Assembly (NCBI GenBank): GCA_002083435.1
Contig: LWDJ01000050.1
Coordinates: forward strand, 129,648 to 193,647
Source of the DNA: Proteobacteria bacterium SG_bin6
GTDB taxonomy: Bacteria > Pseudomonadota > Alphaproteobacteria > Sphingomonadales > Sphingomonadaceae
Direction: 5' to 3'
DNA length: 64,000 nt
In this document: positions 26,058 through 35,103 of the stretch, in pieces
How positions within the stretch are numbered: the stretch's first letter is position 1
Layout of the letters: each line of letters starts with the position of its first letter
Program-made: the position numbers and the translations under genes
Notes under the pieces: model-generated
What the model saw: the letters and a program-made list of their open reading frames with translations, nothing else
The model's database searches: none
Told to the model about the DNA's origin: nothing

Positions 26058-27494
26058 CTAAGCTTCCCTCGGCCGCCAATCCCACCCCAGCGGATCGCCG
26101 TCCATCACCTCGATCCCCTGCCCGATCAGCGCGTCGCGGATCGCGTCGCTCGCGGCGAAATCCTTGGCCGCGCGCGCCTCGCGCCGTTCGGCCAGGCGTG
26201 CGGCGACCTCGTCCGGGGTCAGCGCCGCGTCGCGGGGCGTCACCCGCAGCGCCTCCCGCGTCAGGGTCAGCAGTTCCAGCCCGAGCACCGCGTCGAACTG
26301 GGCGAGCGCTGCCGCCAGCGCGGGGGCCGGCACGCGTTTGTCGGCGAGCAGTTCCTCCAGCGCCGGCAGCGCGCGCGCGGTGTTGAGATCGTCCGCCACC
26401 GCCTCGTCGAGCGCCGCCAGATAGCGCCCGGCGGGGGCGGGATCGCCTGGCTCGATCGCCTCGGGCAGCCGCCGCCGCGCCGCCATCACCAGCCGCTTCA
26501 GCCGGGTGAAGGCGGCCGCCAATTGCTCCCAGCTGAATTCCAGCTCGCTGCGATAATGCGCTTGCAGGCACAGCAGCCGATAGGCGAGCGGATGATAGCC
26601 GCGATCGACCAGCACCTGCAGCCGCAGGAATTCACCCGCCGATTTGGACATCTTGCCCGCGCGATCGAGCAGGAAGTTGTTGTGCATCCACAGCCGCGCG
26701 CCCGAATCCGCGCAGGCGCAATAGGCCTGGTTCTGCGCGATTTCGTTGGGGTGGTGGATCTCGCGGTGGTCGATCCCGCCGGTGTGGATGTCGAACGGGT
26801 GGCCGAGATGCTTCAGGCTCATCACCGAACATTCCAGGTGCCAGCCCGGCGCGCCGCGACCCCAGGGCGAGTCCCACGCCATTTGCCGCGCCTCGCCCGG
26901 TGCTTCCTTGCGCCAGATCGCGAAATCCTGCGGGTGACGCTTGCCGGCGACGGGATCGATCCGGCTCTCCCCCGGCTCGTCACCGCCGGCGCGGGCGAGG
27001 CGACCATAATCGGGCACGCTCGTCGCGTCGAAATAGAGGCCGGAGTCGAGCTCGTAGCAGTGGCCGGGCGCGATGCTTTGCGCGAACGCGATCATCTCGG
27101 CGATATGATCGGTCGCGACCGACCAGACATAGGGCGGGGTGATATTGAGCCGCGCGACGTCGTCCTTGAACGCCTCGGTATAATGCGCCGCGATCTCCCA
27201 GATCGACTTTGCCTGCGCCTGCGCCGCGCGTTCCATCTTGTCGTCGCCCGCGTCGGCATCGCTCGTCAGATGGCCGACATCGGTGATGTTGATGACATGG
27301 CGCAGCGGCCAGCCCTTCCAGCGCAGCACGCGGCCGAGCGTGTCGGCGAACAGGAAGGCGCGCATGTTGCCGATATGCTGATAATTATAGACCGTCGGGC
27401 CGCAGGTATAGACCCGCACGCACGCCGGATCGATCGGCGTGAAGGGTTCGAGCTGACGCGTGAGCGAGTTATAGAGGTGCAGGGGCCGGGTCAT
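26058..27494 (-). CDS. cysS: Cysteine--tRNA ligase
   Basis: The 478-residue class I aminoacyl-tRNA synthetase has the cysteinyl type of HIGH region (VYTCGPTVYNYQHIGNMRAF, with the zinc Cys), GWHLECSVMS and HHPNEIAQNQAYC (zinc ligands), and the KMSKS motif in DRAGKMSKSAGEF. Length and order are normal. It is GC-rich like the flanking genome and separates the initiating glycosyl-phosphotransferase from the main polysaccharide block, although that block is on the opposite strand. Confidence 0.98.
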   Translation of the reverse strand: MTRPLHLYNSLTRQLEPFTPIDPACVRVYTCGPTVYNYQHIGNMRAFLFADTLGRVLRWKGWPLRHVINITDVGHLTSDADAGDDKMERAAQAQAKSIWEIAAHYTEAFKDDVARLNITPPYVWSVATDHIAEMIAFAQSIAPGHCYELDSGLYFDATSVPDYGRLARAGGDEPGESRIDPVAGKRHPQDFAIWRKEAPGEARQMAWDSPWGRGAPGWHLECSVMSLKHLGHPFDIHTGGIDHREIHHPNEIAQNQAYCACADSGARLWMHNNFLLDRAGKMSKSAGEFLRLQVLVDRGYHPLAYRLLCLQAHYRSELEFSWEQLAAAFTRLKRLVMAARRRLPEAIEPGDPAPAGRYLAALDEAVADDLNTARALPALEELLADKRVPAPALAAALAQFDAVLGLELLTLTREALRVTPRDAALTPDEVAARLAERREARAAKDFAASDAIRDALIGQGIEVMDGDPLGWDWRPREA

Positions 27495-27605
27495 CGCCCC
27501 GCTTCATAGCGGGTGGGCGAGGGCGGGCAATCCTTGGCGATCGACATCGCGCGGCCGCGGCGGGTTCATGCTATCGCCCGCTAAAACGCGGACGAGGACC
27601 AGGCG

Positions 27606-27791
27606 ATGCGCGATTGGCTGCCGGAAACACGGTACGCGGCACTGCTCATGGTGTTGATCTATGCCGGCTTCTCGATCCGTGACCTGATCGGCGCGCCGCA
27701 CGGTCCCTGGATCGCCGGGCTGATCGCGCTGCCGGCCAGCATCATCGCCGGTCGTCTGTCGGGCATAGGTTCGCGCCGGCGGCCGCGCTGA
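27606..27791 (+). CDS. Small two-helix membrane protein
   Basis: A 61-residue frame begins MRDWLPETRYAALLMVLIYA. It has two hydrophobic segments (about 11-25 and 35-50) separated by a short turn containing GAPHGP, and a basic end GSRRRPR, as in a small inner-membrane hairpin protein. The ribosome-binding site (GGACCAGGCG) is weak. It is divergent from cysS and precedes rpsU. I recognise no family; the amphipathic, non-biased composition favours a real gene over chance. Confidence 0.55.
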   Translation: MRDWLPETRYAALLMVLIYAGFSIRDLIGAPHGPWIAGLIALPASIIAGRLSGIGSRRRPR

Positions 27792-27891
27792 ACGCTTGCC
27801 TTTCCGGGGCTTTGCGCCTATGCGCCCGACTCTGCGGTGCGGAGCGTGCTTCGCGCCGGCTTATTTTCATGGATCGGAGATCGAGCGGTTT

Positions 27892-28098
27892 ATGCAAATC
27901 ATCGTGCGCGATAACAATGTCGACCAGGCGCTGCGGGCATTGAAGAAGAAGCTGCAGCGGGAAGGCGTGTATCGCGAGATGAAGCTGCGCCGCCATTATG
28001 AGAAGCCGAGCGAGAAGCGCGCGCGCGAGCGTGCCGCCGCTGTGCGCCGCGCGCGCAAGCTCGAGCGCAAGCGGATGGAGCGCGACGGCGCCAAGTAA
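27892..28098 (+). CDS. rpsU: 30S ribosomal protein S21
   Basis: The 68-residue product, MQIIVRDNNVDQALRALKKK to ERKRMERDGAK, is bS21. It has the usual basic helices and length. The frame is open 96 bases further upstream, but the family's N-terminus begins at this ATG. S21 acts in the small ribosomal subunit in mRNA start-site selection. It is followed after 66 bases by the FKBP gene on the same strand. Confidence 0.97.
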   Translation: MQIIVRDNNVDQALRALKKKLQREGVYREMKLRRHYEKPSEKRARERAAAVRRARKLERKRMERDGAK

Positions 28099-28164
28099 GC
28101 GCCGCCTGCCCCAACGCGACCGATCCGAGCCAATCACCGTACCCGGCCCTCAAGGGAGCCCGCG

Positions 28165-28716
28165 ATGTCCGTCACCGCCGTGCCGATTCCGCCGACCAAG
28201 CGGAGCTTGCTCTACATGCTGTGGGCAGGGATCATCGCGGCGGTCCTGGGCGGCATCGCACTCGCCGCGCTCGCGCCGACCGACTTCCTCACCGCGAACG
28301 GCCGCCGCAAGGGTGTCGTCACCACCGCGTCGGGGCTGCAATATCAGGTGCTGAAAGCCGGCCAGGGCGAACAGCGCCCCACTGACGCCGACATCGTGCT
28401 GATCAACTACGAGGGCAAGCTGCTGAACGGCCAGGTGTTCGACAAGTCGCAGCAACCGACGCCGCTCAGCCCGCGCCAGGTGATCCCGGGCTTTGGCGAG
28501 GCGCTGAAGCTGATGCAAAAGGGCGGCAAATACCGCATCTGGATCAAGCCCAGCCTTGGCTATGGCGACAAGGCCACCGGCCCGATCCCGGCCAATGCGA
28601 CGCTGGTGTTTGACATCGACGTGCTCGATTTCCTGCCCGAAACGGTGCTGCGCCAGCGGATGCAGCAGATGCAGGCGTTGCAGGGGCTGCAGGGCGGGGC
28701 AGGGGCGCCGCAGTGA
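28165..28716 (+). CDS. Membrane-anchored FKBP-type peptidyl-prolyl cis-trans isomerase
   Basis: The 183-residue protein has one N-terminal membrane segment (about 16-38) and then an FKBP domain: VTTASGLQYQVLKAGQGEQRPT, VLINYEGKLLNGQVFDKS, VIPGFGEALKLMQKGGKYRIWI, LGYGDKATGPIPANATLVFDIDVLDF. It would assist folding on the periplasmic side. AAGGGAG lies eight bases before the ATG. It follows rpsU and immediately precedes the low-GC polysaccharide block. Confidence 0.95.
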   Translation: MSVTAVPIPPTKRSLLYMLWAGIIAAVLGGIALAALAPTDFLTANGRRKGVVTTASGLQYQVLKAGQGEQRPTDADIVLINYEGKLLNGQVFDKSQQPTPLSPRQVIPGFGEALKLMQKGGKYRIWIKPSLGYGDKATGPIPANATLVFDIDVLDFLPETVLRQRMQQMQALQGLQGGAGAPQ

Positions 28717-28780
28717 TGCCCGCATCTGATCGCTTTGGCATCGGCCGAAGTAGCGTCTGTTGATCACTTGGCGCATCTAG

Positions 28781-30220
28781 ATGCTGAAGTCCATCCATCG
28801 GGGTAGTAGCAGTCTAAGAAGAGCGCCCGCACGTCCATCGCGCGGGTCGATCTTACCTAGTATCCCAGTATCATTGCTTGGGATATTCCTTGCGACGTTG
28901 GCAATCGCTGGTGGCGCTTCAATGGCTGATGTCGCTGGCCAAGCGATCGTTCGCGGCGCCGCGACGTTCTGCTTGGTTCTACTGATTCTCGCCGCCCCGC
29001 CTCGCATGTTGGCGGGTCATCGCGCAGCGTTGATCCTTCTGTTGAGCATGGGGGTGTGGATCTCGCTGCAATTGATCCCCTTGCCGCCCTCCATCTGGCT
29101 CAATCTTCCTGGCCGTGCCGCCTATGGCGCTGCGGCAACGATCATGGGCGAGCCACAACCCTGGCGACCCTTGGCGCTTGTTCCGAGCGGGGCCGCCAAT
29201 GCCCTTGCATCCCTGCTTGTGCCAGCGACAATGGTAGCGCTGTTGATGTCGCTCAATGAGCGCGAGCGTGCGCAATTGCCAACCTGGATTCTGATCTTCA
29301 TCGCCGTGTCAGCAATGGTCGGCTTGGTTCAAACAACCTCGGTCACGTGCGACAATCCGCTAATCAATGATGGACCGGGCGAGGTTAGTGGCAATTTCGC
29401 CAACCGCAACCATTTCGCGTTGTTGATGTCGCTGGGGTGTGTTTTGGCACCTGTGTGGGCTGCGCAACAGCCGAGGCGACCGGGGCTAGGCTGGCGCACG
29501 ACGCTTGCGCTTGGTTTGATCATGCTGTTCATTTTGCTTATCCTGATCAGCGGCTCGCGGGCGGGACTTTTCCTCGGCGCCTTGGGCGCGACCGCGGGTG
29601 GCGCGATTGTCTTTCCTCAAATTCGATCGACTTTCCGAGCGTATCCGCGGTGGGTGCTCCCCATGCTGCTTGTGGCGGTGCTGATGATCGTGGCGGGGTT
29701 GATCGCGCTCAGCCTAAATGCGGACCGGGCTTTTGGTATTGATCGCGCGCTTGCCGAGAACGCGACGAAAGATCTTCGGCTGCGTGCCATGCCGGCAATC
29801 ATCGCTATGGCTAGGCAGTATTTCCCGGTTGGCATTGGGGCGGGCGCGTTCGATCCCATTTTTCGCGTGCACGAACCCTTTAATCTGCTCCAGCAAGCCT
29901 ATTTGAATCACGCCCATAATGATTTCTTAGAAATTGTGCTCGAACATGGCATCGTCGGTGCGATCATGCTCGTCGCTGGGGCAGCTTGGTGGTTGGTGAT
30001 TACGGTCAGAGCCTGGCGTCAGGTAGGGCCGGCCGCCCTGCTCGCCCGCGGCGCCTCTGCGATGTTGGTCCTGATCGGCTTGGCGAGTTCGGTTGATTAT
30101 CCCGCCCGTACACCCATTATCATGGCGTTGCTGGTCGTGATCGCCGGCTGGGCTGCGGTGCGAAATCCGATCGGTCGCGATCAATTACCCCCGGCGCATA
30201 GCGGCGCCGACCGCCCTTAG
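28781..30220 (+). CDS. O-antigen ligase/polymerase-like membrane protein (Wzy_C family)
   Basis: The 479-residue protein has about ten to twelve membrane segments. The large periplasmic loop includes NFANRNHFALLMSLG and, near residues 370-390, YLNHAHNDFLEIVLEHG, the conserved signature of the O-antigen ligase/Wzy_C family; SGSRAGLFLGALGA is also typical. Members either join finished polysaccharide to an acceptor or polymerise repeat units. The ribosome site is poor, so the start is less certain than the product. It opens the main block, 100 bases before the export-lipoprotein gene. A second polymerase candidate lies at 47232-48548. Confidence 0.88.
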   Translation: MLKSIHRGSSSLRRAPARPSRGSILPSIPVSLLGIFLATLAIAGGASMADVAGQAIVRGAATFCLVLLILAAPPRMLAGHRAALILLLSMGVWISLQLIPLPPSIWLNLPGRAAYGAAATIMGEPQPWRPLALVPSGAANALASLLVPATMVALLMSLNERERAQLPTWILIFIAVSAMVGLVQTTSVTCDNPLINDGPGEVSGNFANRNHFALLMSLGCVLAPVWAAQQPRRPGLGWRTTLALGLIMLFILLILISGSRAGLFLGALGATAGGAIVFPQIRSTFRAYPRWVLPMLLVAVLMIVAGLIALSLNADRAFGIDRALAENATKDLRLRAMPAIIAMARQYFPVGIGAGAFDPIFRVHEPFNLLQQAYLNHAHNDFLEIVLEHGIVGAIMLVAGAAWWLVITVRAWRQVGPAALLARGASAMLVLIGLASSVDYPARTPIIMALLVVIAGWAAVRNPIGRDQLPPAHSGADRP

Positions 30221-30321
30221 CACGCCGCATACGCGAGGGGGAAACTAGCTCTAAGACCTTTACCCTATAGCGTAGACCGCCTATAGCCCGTGCGTCGTTC
30301 ACAATTGAGACATTTTATAAC

Positions 30322-31032
30322 ATGCGCAAGATTTGTGCCGCCTTGTTAATCGCGGCGGCCCTCGGCGGCTGTGCTGGGCGAGCGCAGTTGCAATCAACCC
30401 CGAATTTGACGGTCGTGGCAGATGCGTCGAGCCTTCCGGCCCCCGAGCGATCCGATCTGGTCGCGGCCGACCGGCCCGCGTTGATTGGCCCGCTCGATAC
30501 TATTCAGGTCGAAGTCGTCAACATTCCCGATTTCACCCGTGAAATTCAGGTCGATGCGAGCGGCCGGATCGCGATGCCGTTGGTGGGCACCGTCGACGCG
30601 CGGGGCACGACGGCGGAAGAATTGGCGCGCGCGATCGAAGCCGCGCTACGCGCGCATTCGGTCCGCGATCCGGAAGTTGTCGTGAATATCAAGAGCTCCG
30701 TCAGCCAGGTCGCGACAGTTGATGGTCAAGTGGTGGAGCCAGGGCTCTATCCAGTTACGAACCAGATGACACTGATGCGGGCAATCGCGTCGGCGAAAGG
30801 CCTAACTGAATTCGCCCGCGGTGAGGACGTGGTAATACTGCGGAGCGTTAAGGGGCAGCGAATGGCGGCGCTCTATAACGTCGGAGCGATCCGTCGAGGA
30901 ATATACGCCGATCCCGCCATTTATGCCAATGATGTGATCGTCGTCGGCGACTCGCCGCAGCGCCGCCTGTTCCGTGATTTGGTAGCCCTATCGCCGCTGC
31001 TAGCCGCACCGCTTATTGCGATTATTAGGTAA
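30322..31032 (+). CDS. Polysaccharide export outer-membrane lipoprotein (Wza/OtnA-like)
   Basis: The 236-residue product has a lipoprotein signal, MRKICAALLIAAALGGC, with the acylated Cys at 17. After a linker, the export domain shows LIGPLDTIQVEVVNIPDFTREIQVDASGRIAMPLVGTVDARG and a following SLBB-like region, VATVDGQVVEPGLYPVTNQMTLMRAIASAKG. A C-terminal hydrophobic segment (LSPLLAAPLIAII) could cross the outer membrane. It is shorter than E. coli Wza, as in many sphingan-type systems. It forms the outer-membrane exit with the Wzc-like kinase whose gene starts six bases later. Confidence 0.93.
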   Translation: MRKICAALLIAAALGGCAGRAQLQSTPNLTVVADASSLPAPERSDLVAADRPALIGPLDTIQVEVVNIPDFTREIQVDASGRIAMPLVGTVDARGTTAEELARAIEAALRAHSVRDPEVVVNIKSSVSQVATVDGQVVEPGLYPVTNQMTLMRAIASAKGLTEFARGEDVVILRSVKGQRMAALYNVGAIRRGIYADPAIYANDVIVVGDSPQRRLFRDLVALSPLLAAPLIAIIR

Positions 31033-31038
31033 GAAGCC

Positions 31039-33267
31039 ATGAATATCGTTACGACGACCGGCCGCGGCGAACTTTCTATTCCTACGGCAGCTTTGCCGAC
31101 CGTAGGAGAAGGGCTAAACGCGACTCCCCTGATCCGTGAATATCTTCGCATCGTGTTGCGCTGGCGATTTGTCATTGTTGGCATAACGCTCGCCGCGGTT
31201 GTCCTGGGAATGATCATAACCCTGTTGATGACCCCCAAATACACTGCCTCAACCTTGATTGAGATTGCGCGGGAATCGAGCAGGATCACTAATTTTCAGG
31301 GTGTCGATCGCGAATCGAACGTCGCCGATCAAGAATTCTACCAAACGCAATACGGCCTGCTAAAGTCCAGGACGCTCACCGAGCGTGTGGCCGCGCGGCT
31401 TAACCTGGTTGATGATCAGCGGTTCTTCAAGATGTTTCGGCAGAAGTTAACCGATCGGGCCTTTGCGACAGTTAACGGCCATTATGTGGCGCAAGGGCGT
31501 CCGGCCCGGCAGCGAATTGCCGGCGAGATCCTCCTGAAGAACGTGGCTGTCGAGCCAACGCGTCTATCGCGGTTGGTCGCGATCAAGTTCACCAGTCCCG
31601 ACCCGTTCTTTTCGACGCGGGTGGCGAACGCTTGGGCGGAAAGCTTCATTCAAACGAACCTCGAGCGCAAGGTGCAGGCCACCGCTTATGGGCGGGCACT
31701 GCTCGAACGCGAGCTGAAGCAGACCAAGGACAAGCTGGATGAATCGCAGCGACAGTTGGTCGCCTACGCTTCGGCGCAGCGCATCATTAATCTTCCAGCC
31801 CAGTCAGGCGCAGGGGGAGCGGGCGAACGCTCTATTGTGGCGGATGAGCTGGCGACGCTGAATGCGTCTTTGTCCGAAGCGGTGGCCGAGCGGATCCAGG
31901 CCGAGGCTCGCTACCGCGAACTCGGCTCATCGGGAGCCACGACCGAGGCGTTGCGCAACCAAGCGATCAACGGCCTGCGCCAGCGCCGTGCGGAGCTCGC
32001 CGCCGACTATCAGCGTTTGTTGACGCAGTTTGAACCTTCGTATCCGCCTGCAAAAGCGCTTCAATCGCAGATTCAGCAGCTTGATCGCAGTATCGGCGCC
32101 GAGGAGGCCCGGATTGCCGGCGCGATCCGCGCCGACTATATGCAGTCGCGCCAGCGCGAAAGTGGATTGAAGGAACAGGTTGAGCGGCTCAAGTCGTCTT
32201 ATCTCGATCTTCGCAATCGCAGTATTCAGTACAACATCTTTCAGCAGGAAGTTGATACTAATCGCGCGTTATATGATGGCTTGCTGCAACGTTATAAGGA
32301 GATCGGCGTCGCTGGTGGCGTTGGCGTCAACAACGTTTCGGTAGTTGATCTCGCTGATGTACCGGAACGGCCGTCCAGCCCGAGGTTGCTGATCAATCTC
32401 GCCATTGCGCTTGCGGTTGGCCTTGCCCTGGGCGGCGCGACCGCGCTGACGCTCGAACAGCTCGATGAAACGGTCGCGGAGCCGACGGATATTGAGCGTC
32501 GCCTTGGCATTCCGGCTCTGGGCGCCGTTCCTAAGGTGGACGATCAGGCGCCCGAGACGGCGTTGCTCGACCGCAAATCCGCGCTCGTCGAGGCTTATTT
32601 GGCCGTTCAGACCAGCTTGTCGTTCGCAACTGACCATGGGATGCCGCGCTCGCTATCCATTACCTCGACGCGGCCAGCAGAAGGCAAATCGTCGACGGCA
32701 CTTGCTTTGGCGACGGTGTTGGCGCGGGGTGGGCGCAAAGTTGTGCTGATCGACGCCGATATGCGATCGCCGTCGCTGCATCTGCTGATCGGGGCGCGGC
32801 ACGATTCGGGGCTCAGCAGCTATCTCGCCGGGAATGATGACCTTGACGGCAGCATCCTGTCGGTGCCGGAATTTGGGTTCGATGCGATGACTTCTGGGCC
32901 ACTGCCGCCTAATGCCGCCGAACTGCTGGGCGGCAAGCGATTGAGGCAGCTGATAGAACGGCTCTTGGTCAAATATGATCATGTTCTGATCGACTCTCCT
33001 CCGGTTATGGGGCTCGCTGATGCCCCATTGATCGCAAGCCAAGTCGAGGGCGTGGTTTATGCGGTGGAATCGCACAGCATCCGCGTGAGCCAGGTTAGGA
33101 ACGGGCTCGCTCGCTTGGTGAGCATCAACGCGCGGGTGTTTGGGGGCGTGCTGACCAAGTTCGAAGCAAAGCGCGCTGCTTACGGCTATGGCTATGGCTA
33201 TGGCTATGGTTATGGGTTCGACTATGGCGCAAAGGCACTGCCTAAGGGCGGTAGTTCCGCCGTTTAG
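31039..33267 (+). CDS. Wzc-like polysaccharide co-polymerase / bacterial tyrosine kinase
   Basis: The 742-residue inner-membrane protein controls chain length and export. It has a Wzz domain with a first membrane segment near residues 46-66, long coiled coils in the periplasmic part (about 200-410), and a second membrane segment near 445-465. The cytoplasmic kinase has Walker A STRPAEGKSSTAL at about 543-555, Walker A' VVLIDADMRSPS, and LIDSPPVMGLADA. The tail holds six Tyr-Gly pairs plus one more Tyr, the expected autophosphorylation cluster. It is translated six bases after the export-lipoprotein gene and forms the export machine with it. Confidence 0.95.
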   Translation: MNIVTTTGRGELSIPTAALPTVGEGLNATPLIREYLRIVLRWRFVIVGITLAAVVLGMIITLLMTPKYTASTLIEIARESSRITNFQGVDRESNVADQEFYQTQYGLLKSRTLTERVAARLNLVDDQRFFKMFRQKLTDRAFATVNGHYVAQGRPARQRIAGEILLKNVAVEPTRLSRLVAIKFTSPDPFFSTRVANAWAESFIQTNLERKVQATAYGRALLERELKQTKDKLDESQRQLVAYASAQRIINLPAQSGAGGAGERSIVADELATLNASLSEAVAERIQAEARYRELGSSGATTEALRNQAINGLRQRRAELAADYQRLLTQFEPSYPPAKALQSQIQQLDRSIGAEEARIAGAIRADYMQSRQRESGLKEQVERLKSSYLDLRNRSIQYNIFQQEVDTNRALYDGLLQRYKEIGVAGGVGVNNVSVVDLADVPERPSSPRLLINLAIALAVGLALGGATALTLEQLDETVAEPTDIERRLGIPALGAVPKVDDQAPETALLDRKSALVEAYLAVQTSLSFATDHGMPRSLSITSTRPAEGKSSTALALATVLARGGRKVVLIDADMRSPSLHLLIGARHDSGLSSYLAGNDDLDGSILSVPEFGFDAMTSGPLPPNAAELLGGKRLRQLIERLLVKYDHVLIDSPPVMGLADAPLIASQVEGVVYAVESHSIRVSQVRNGLARLVSINARVFGGVLTKFEAKRAAYGYGYGYGYGYGFDYGAKALPKGGSSAV
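33181..33216 (+). repeat. Six-base microsatellite encoding Tyr-Gly repeats
   Basis: Inside the end of the kinase gene, GGCTAT is repeated four times exactly within TACGGC...TATGGG, twelve codons of alternating Tyr and Gly. Gain or loss of a six-base unit would change the number of tyrosines without altering the frame. Confidence 0.85.
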
Positions 33268-33285
33268 CGGTCTGGAAGGCTTGGC

Positions 33286-34536
33286 GTGAGGAGTCATCCG
33301 ATCGCACGGTGGGCATTGCGTGCGGTGGTCGCTACAGCGGTGGCGGTCGCCGGTTACCTTGCGACCACCAATTCGATAGCAACTTTCTACGCTCCGAACG
33401 ACGCCCAACTCGCCGCGTTGTTTGCCCCGGGCAATGCGCGTATCCTGGCTGAATTAAGCCGCCAATCGCTGCAGCAGGCCGCTCAGTCAGCGGCGGATCA
33501 GGGCGAGGCGGAGCGGCTCGCGCGTCTTGCGCTGCGCCGTGACCCGACGGCGGTGTCGGCTGTCGCTACGCTAGGATTATTGGCGGAGCTGAAGGGCGAT
33601 CTCGTCGGCGCGAGGCGAGATTTTAGCTATGCTGAACGGCTATCCCGTCGCGATCTGGCTGCCGAGCTATGGCTCATTGAGGATGCCGTTCGTCGGGAGG
33701 AAGTTCCGGATGCACTGCGCCATTATGATATCGCTTTGCGCACCCAAGCAGGTGCGAATGAGATTCTGTTCCCGGTCCTGGTGAACGCCAGTCTTGAGCC
33801 CGCCGTCGCTCAACAGCTAGCGAAGAGGTTACGTTTGCGTCCAGCCTGGGGTGATGAGTTCTTCGGTTATCTTGCCAACAACACCAGTAAGCCGCAGGTA
33901 ACGGTCGATCTTTTCCTAACGCTCGCACGGCAACATGTACCTGTCACGGAGGCCGCCCAATCAACCCTGCTTGCCAGGCTCATCGGTGCCCATGAGCTGG
34001 AAGCCGCTTGGCGTTACTTCACCACCATCCGACCTGGATTGGACCGAACCCGCTCGCGCGATCCGGCCTTTACAGCCAATATAGCCGTGCCCACGCCGTT
34101 CGATTGGATACCAGCCGGAGACGCAGGCATCTCCGTGACGGTGCAGCGCGGGGCGTCAAGCGGCGCCGCGGTATTTTCCGCAGTACCTTCGGTCGGAGGC
34201 AATCTGCTTCAGCAGGTTCAGTTATTACCGCCGGGCCGTTACCGGATCGAGGGGATCAGCGAAGGCATCGACCAAGCCAAACACGAGCAACCATATTGGC
34301 TGTTGCAGTGCATTGCTGACGGCCGTGAGCTCGGACGCGTTATCGTGACAAATTCGGCTGAACAAAACGGCCATTTTGGCGGCGAAATAGAGGTTGATCG
34401 CAATTGCAACGCACAATCGTTGATCCTTGTCGCGCGGCCTTCTAGTGCCTTGGGGGGGCTCAGCGGTATGATCACGCGGATCGAGCTATTGCCGCTTTCG
34501 CTTGGCTTTCCATCTGTCGATTCGGGGAAGAAGTGA
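33286..34536 (+). CDS. Uncharacterised membrane-anchored TPR-like protein of the polysaccharide locus
   Basis: The 416-residue protein starts at GTG 33286, six bases after GGAAGG. One N-terminal hydrophobic segment (about 8-28) should anchor it or act as a signal peptide. Residues 45-240 are helical with TPR-like pairs (ALRRDPTAVSAVATLGLLAELKGD and similar). The C-terminal part, about 260-410, looks like a beta sandwich: LLPPGRYRIEGISEG and WLLQCIADGRELGRVIV. I know no function for this combination. Its place between the Wzc-like kinase and a small exported protein suggests an accessory role in export or polymerisation; this is inference. Confidence 0.8.
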   Translation: MRSHPIARWALRAVVATAVAVAGYLATTNSIATFYAPNDAQLAALFAPGNARILAELSRQSLQQAAQSAADQGEAERLARLALRRDPTAVSAVATLGLLAELKGDLVGARRDFSYAERLSRRDLAAELWLIEDAVRREEVPDALRHYDIALRTQAGANEILFPVLVNASLEPAVAQQLAKRLRLRPAWGDEFFGYLANNTSKPQVTVDLFLTLARQHVPVTEAAQSTLLARLIGAHELEAAWRYFTTIRPGLDRTRSRDPAFTANIAVPTPFDWIPAGDAGISVTVQRGASSGAAVFSAVPSVGGNLLQQVQLLPPGRYRIEGISEGIDQAKHEQPYWLLQCIADGRELGRVIVTNSAEQNGHFGGEIEVDRNCNAQSLILVARPSSALGGLSGMITRIELLPLSLGFPSVDSGKK

Positions 34537-34537
34537 C

Positions 34538-34948
34538 ATGAGGCGATCGACGGCACGGTTAGGATCCGCCATTATTAGCTTTCTGGCCGTGTCGACTAGC
34601 TTCCTCTCTGCGCCTGCGCTCAGCATGCAAACGCGTGACCAGTCCGACGAGGCGCAGCAGGAATCTACCGCGCCGACAAAGCCGATCCGGATTGAAGATG
34701 GCCAGCTTCGACCTGTCAGCGGAAAAGTTGCCAATTCCGCCGCAGGCCGTGCTGGCGAGCGCCAGAACAATTTGAGCGTGTCAGGTATTCTGCCAACCGC
34801 ACGGGCTCAGACGCGCATTGCCAACCGTGTTCAGGCGCGGCTGCGTAACAGAATCGATCGCTATTACGATCCGCAGGCGAATTCACTATCACCGTTCAAA
34901 GTGGCAGGGGACACATTGAAGCGGACAAATCAAGGCGCGAGGCGCTAA
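34538..34948 (+). CDS. Small exported protein of unknown function
   Basis: The 136-residue product has a signal peptide (MRRSTARLGSAIISFLAVST, cut near PALSMQ). The mature protein is hydrophilic, rich in Gln, Arg and Asn, with no Cys, and ends in a basic RRTNQGARR-like tail. GGGGAAG lies about nine bases before the ATG, which follows the previous stop by one base, so the two genes are probably co-translated. I recognise no family. A 155-base gap follows before the first heparinase-like gene. Confidence 0.7.
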   Translation: MRRSTARLGSAIISFLAVSTSFLSAPALSMQTRDQSDEAQQESTAPTKPIRIEDGQLRPVSGKVANSAAGRAGERQNNLSVSGILPTARAQTRIANRVQARLRNRIDRYYDPQANSLSPFKVAGDTLKRTNQGARR

Positions 34949-35103
34949 ATAAACGCCGGATATTGCGCAATTCACGCTGGACAGTCCAATATGGCTGAAT
35001 TTGTATGGCAGCATGCCGTGATCAGGCAATGCTTGGCCGAGCATCTTTAGCAAAAAATCTTAAGCAAGCTAAACACTGTGGCGCTTTCACCTTCGAGGAA
35101 TGC

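Noticed and set aside
27495..27512. Short hairpin (CCCCGCT/AGCGGG) in front of cysS as a possible leader control element
   Set aside because: The stem is only about six pairs, lacks a T-box or other known pattern, and such stems are frequent in GC-rich DNA.
30250..30321. TATAAC near 30315 as a -10 box for the export-lipoprotein gene
   Set aside because: It ends two bases before the ATG, which would leave no leader, and no -35 element is spaced correctly.
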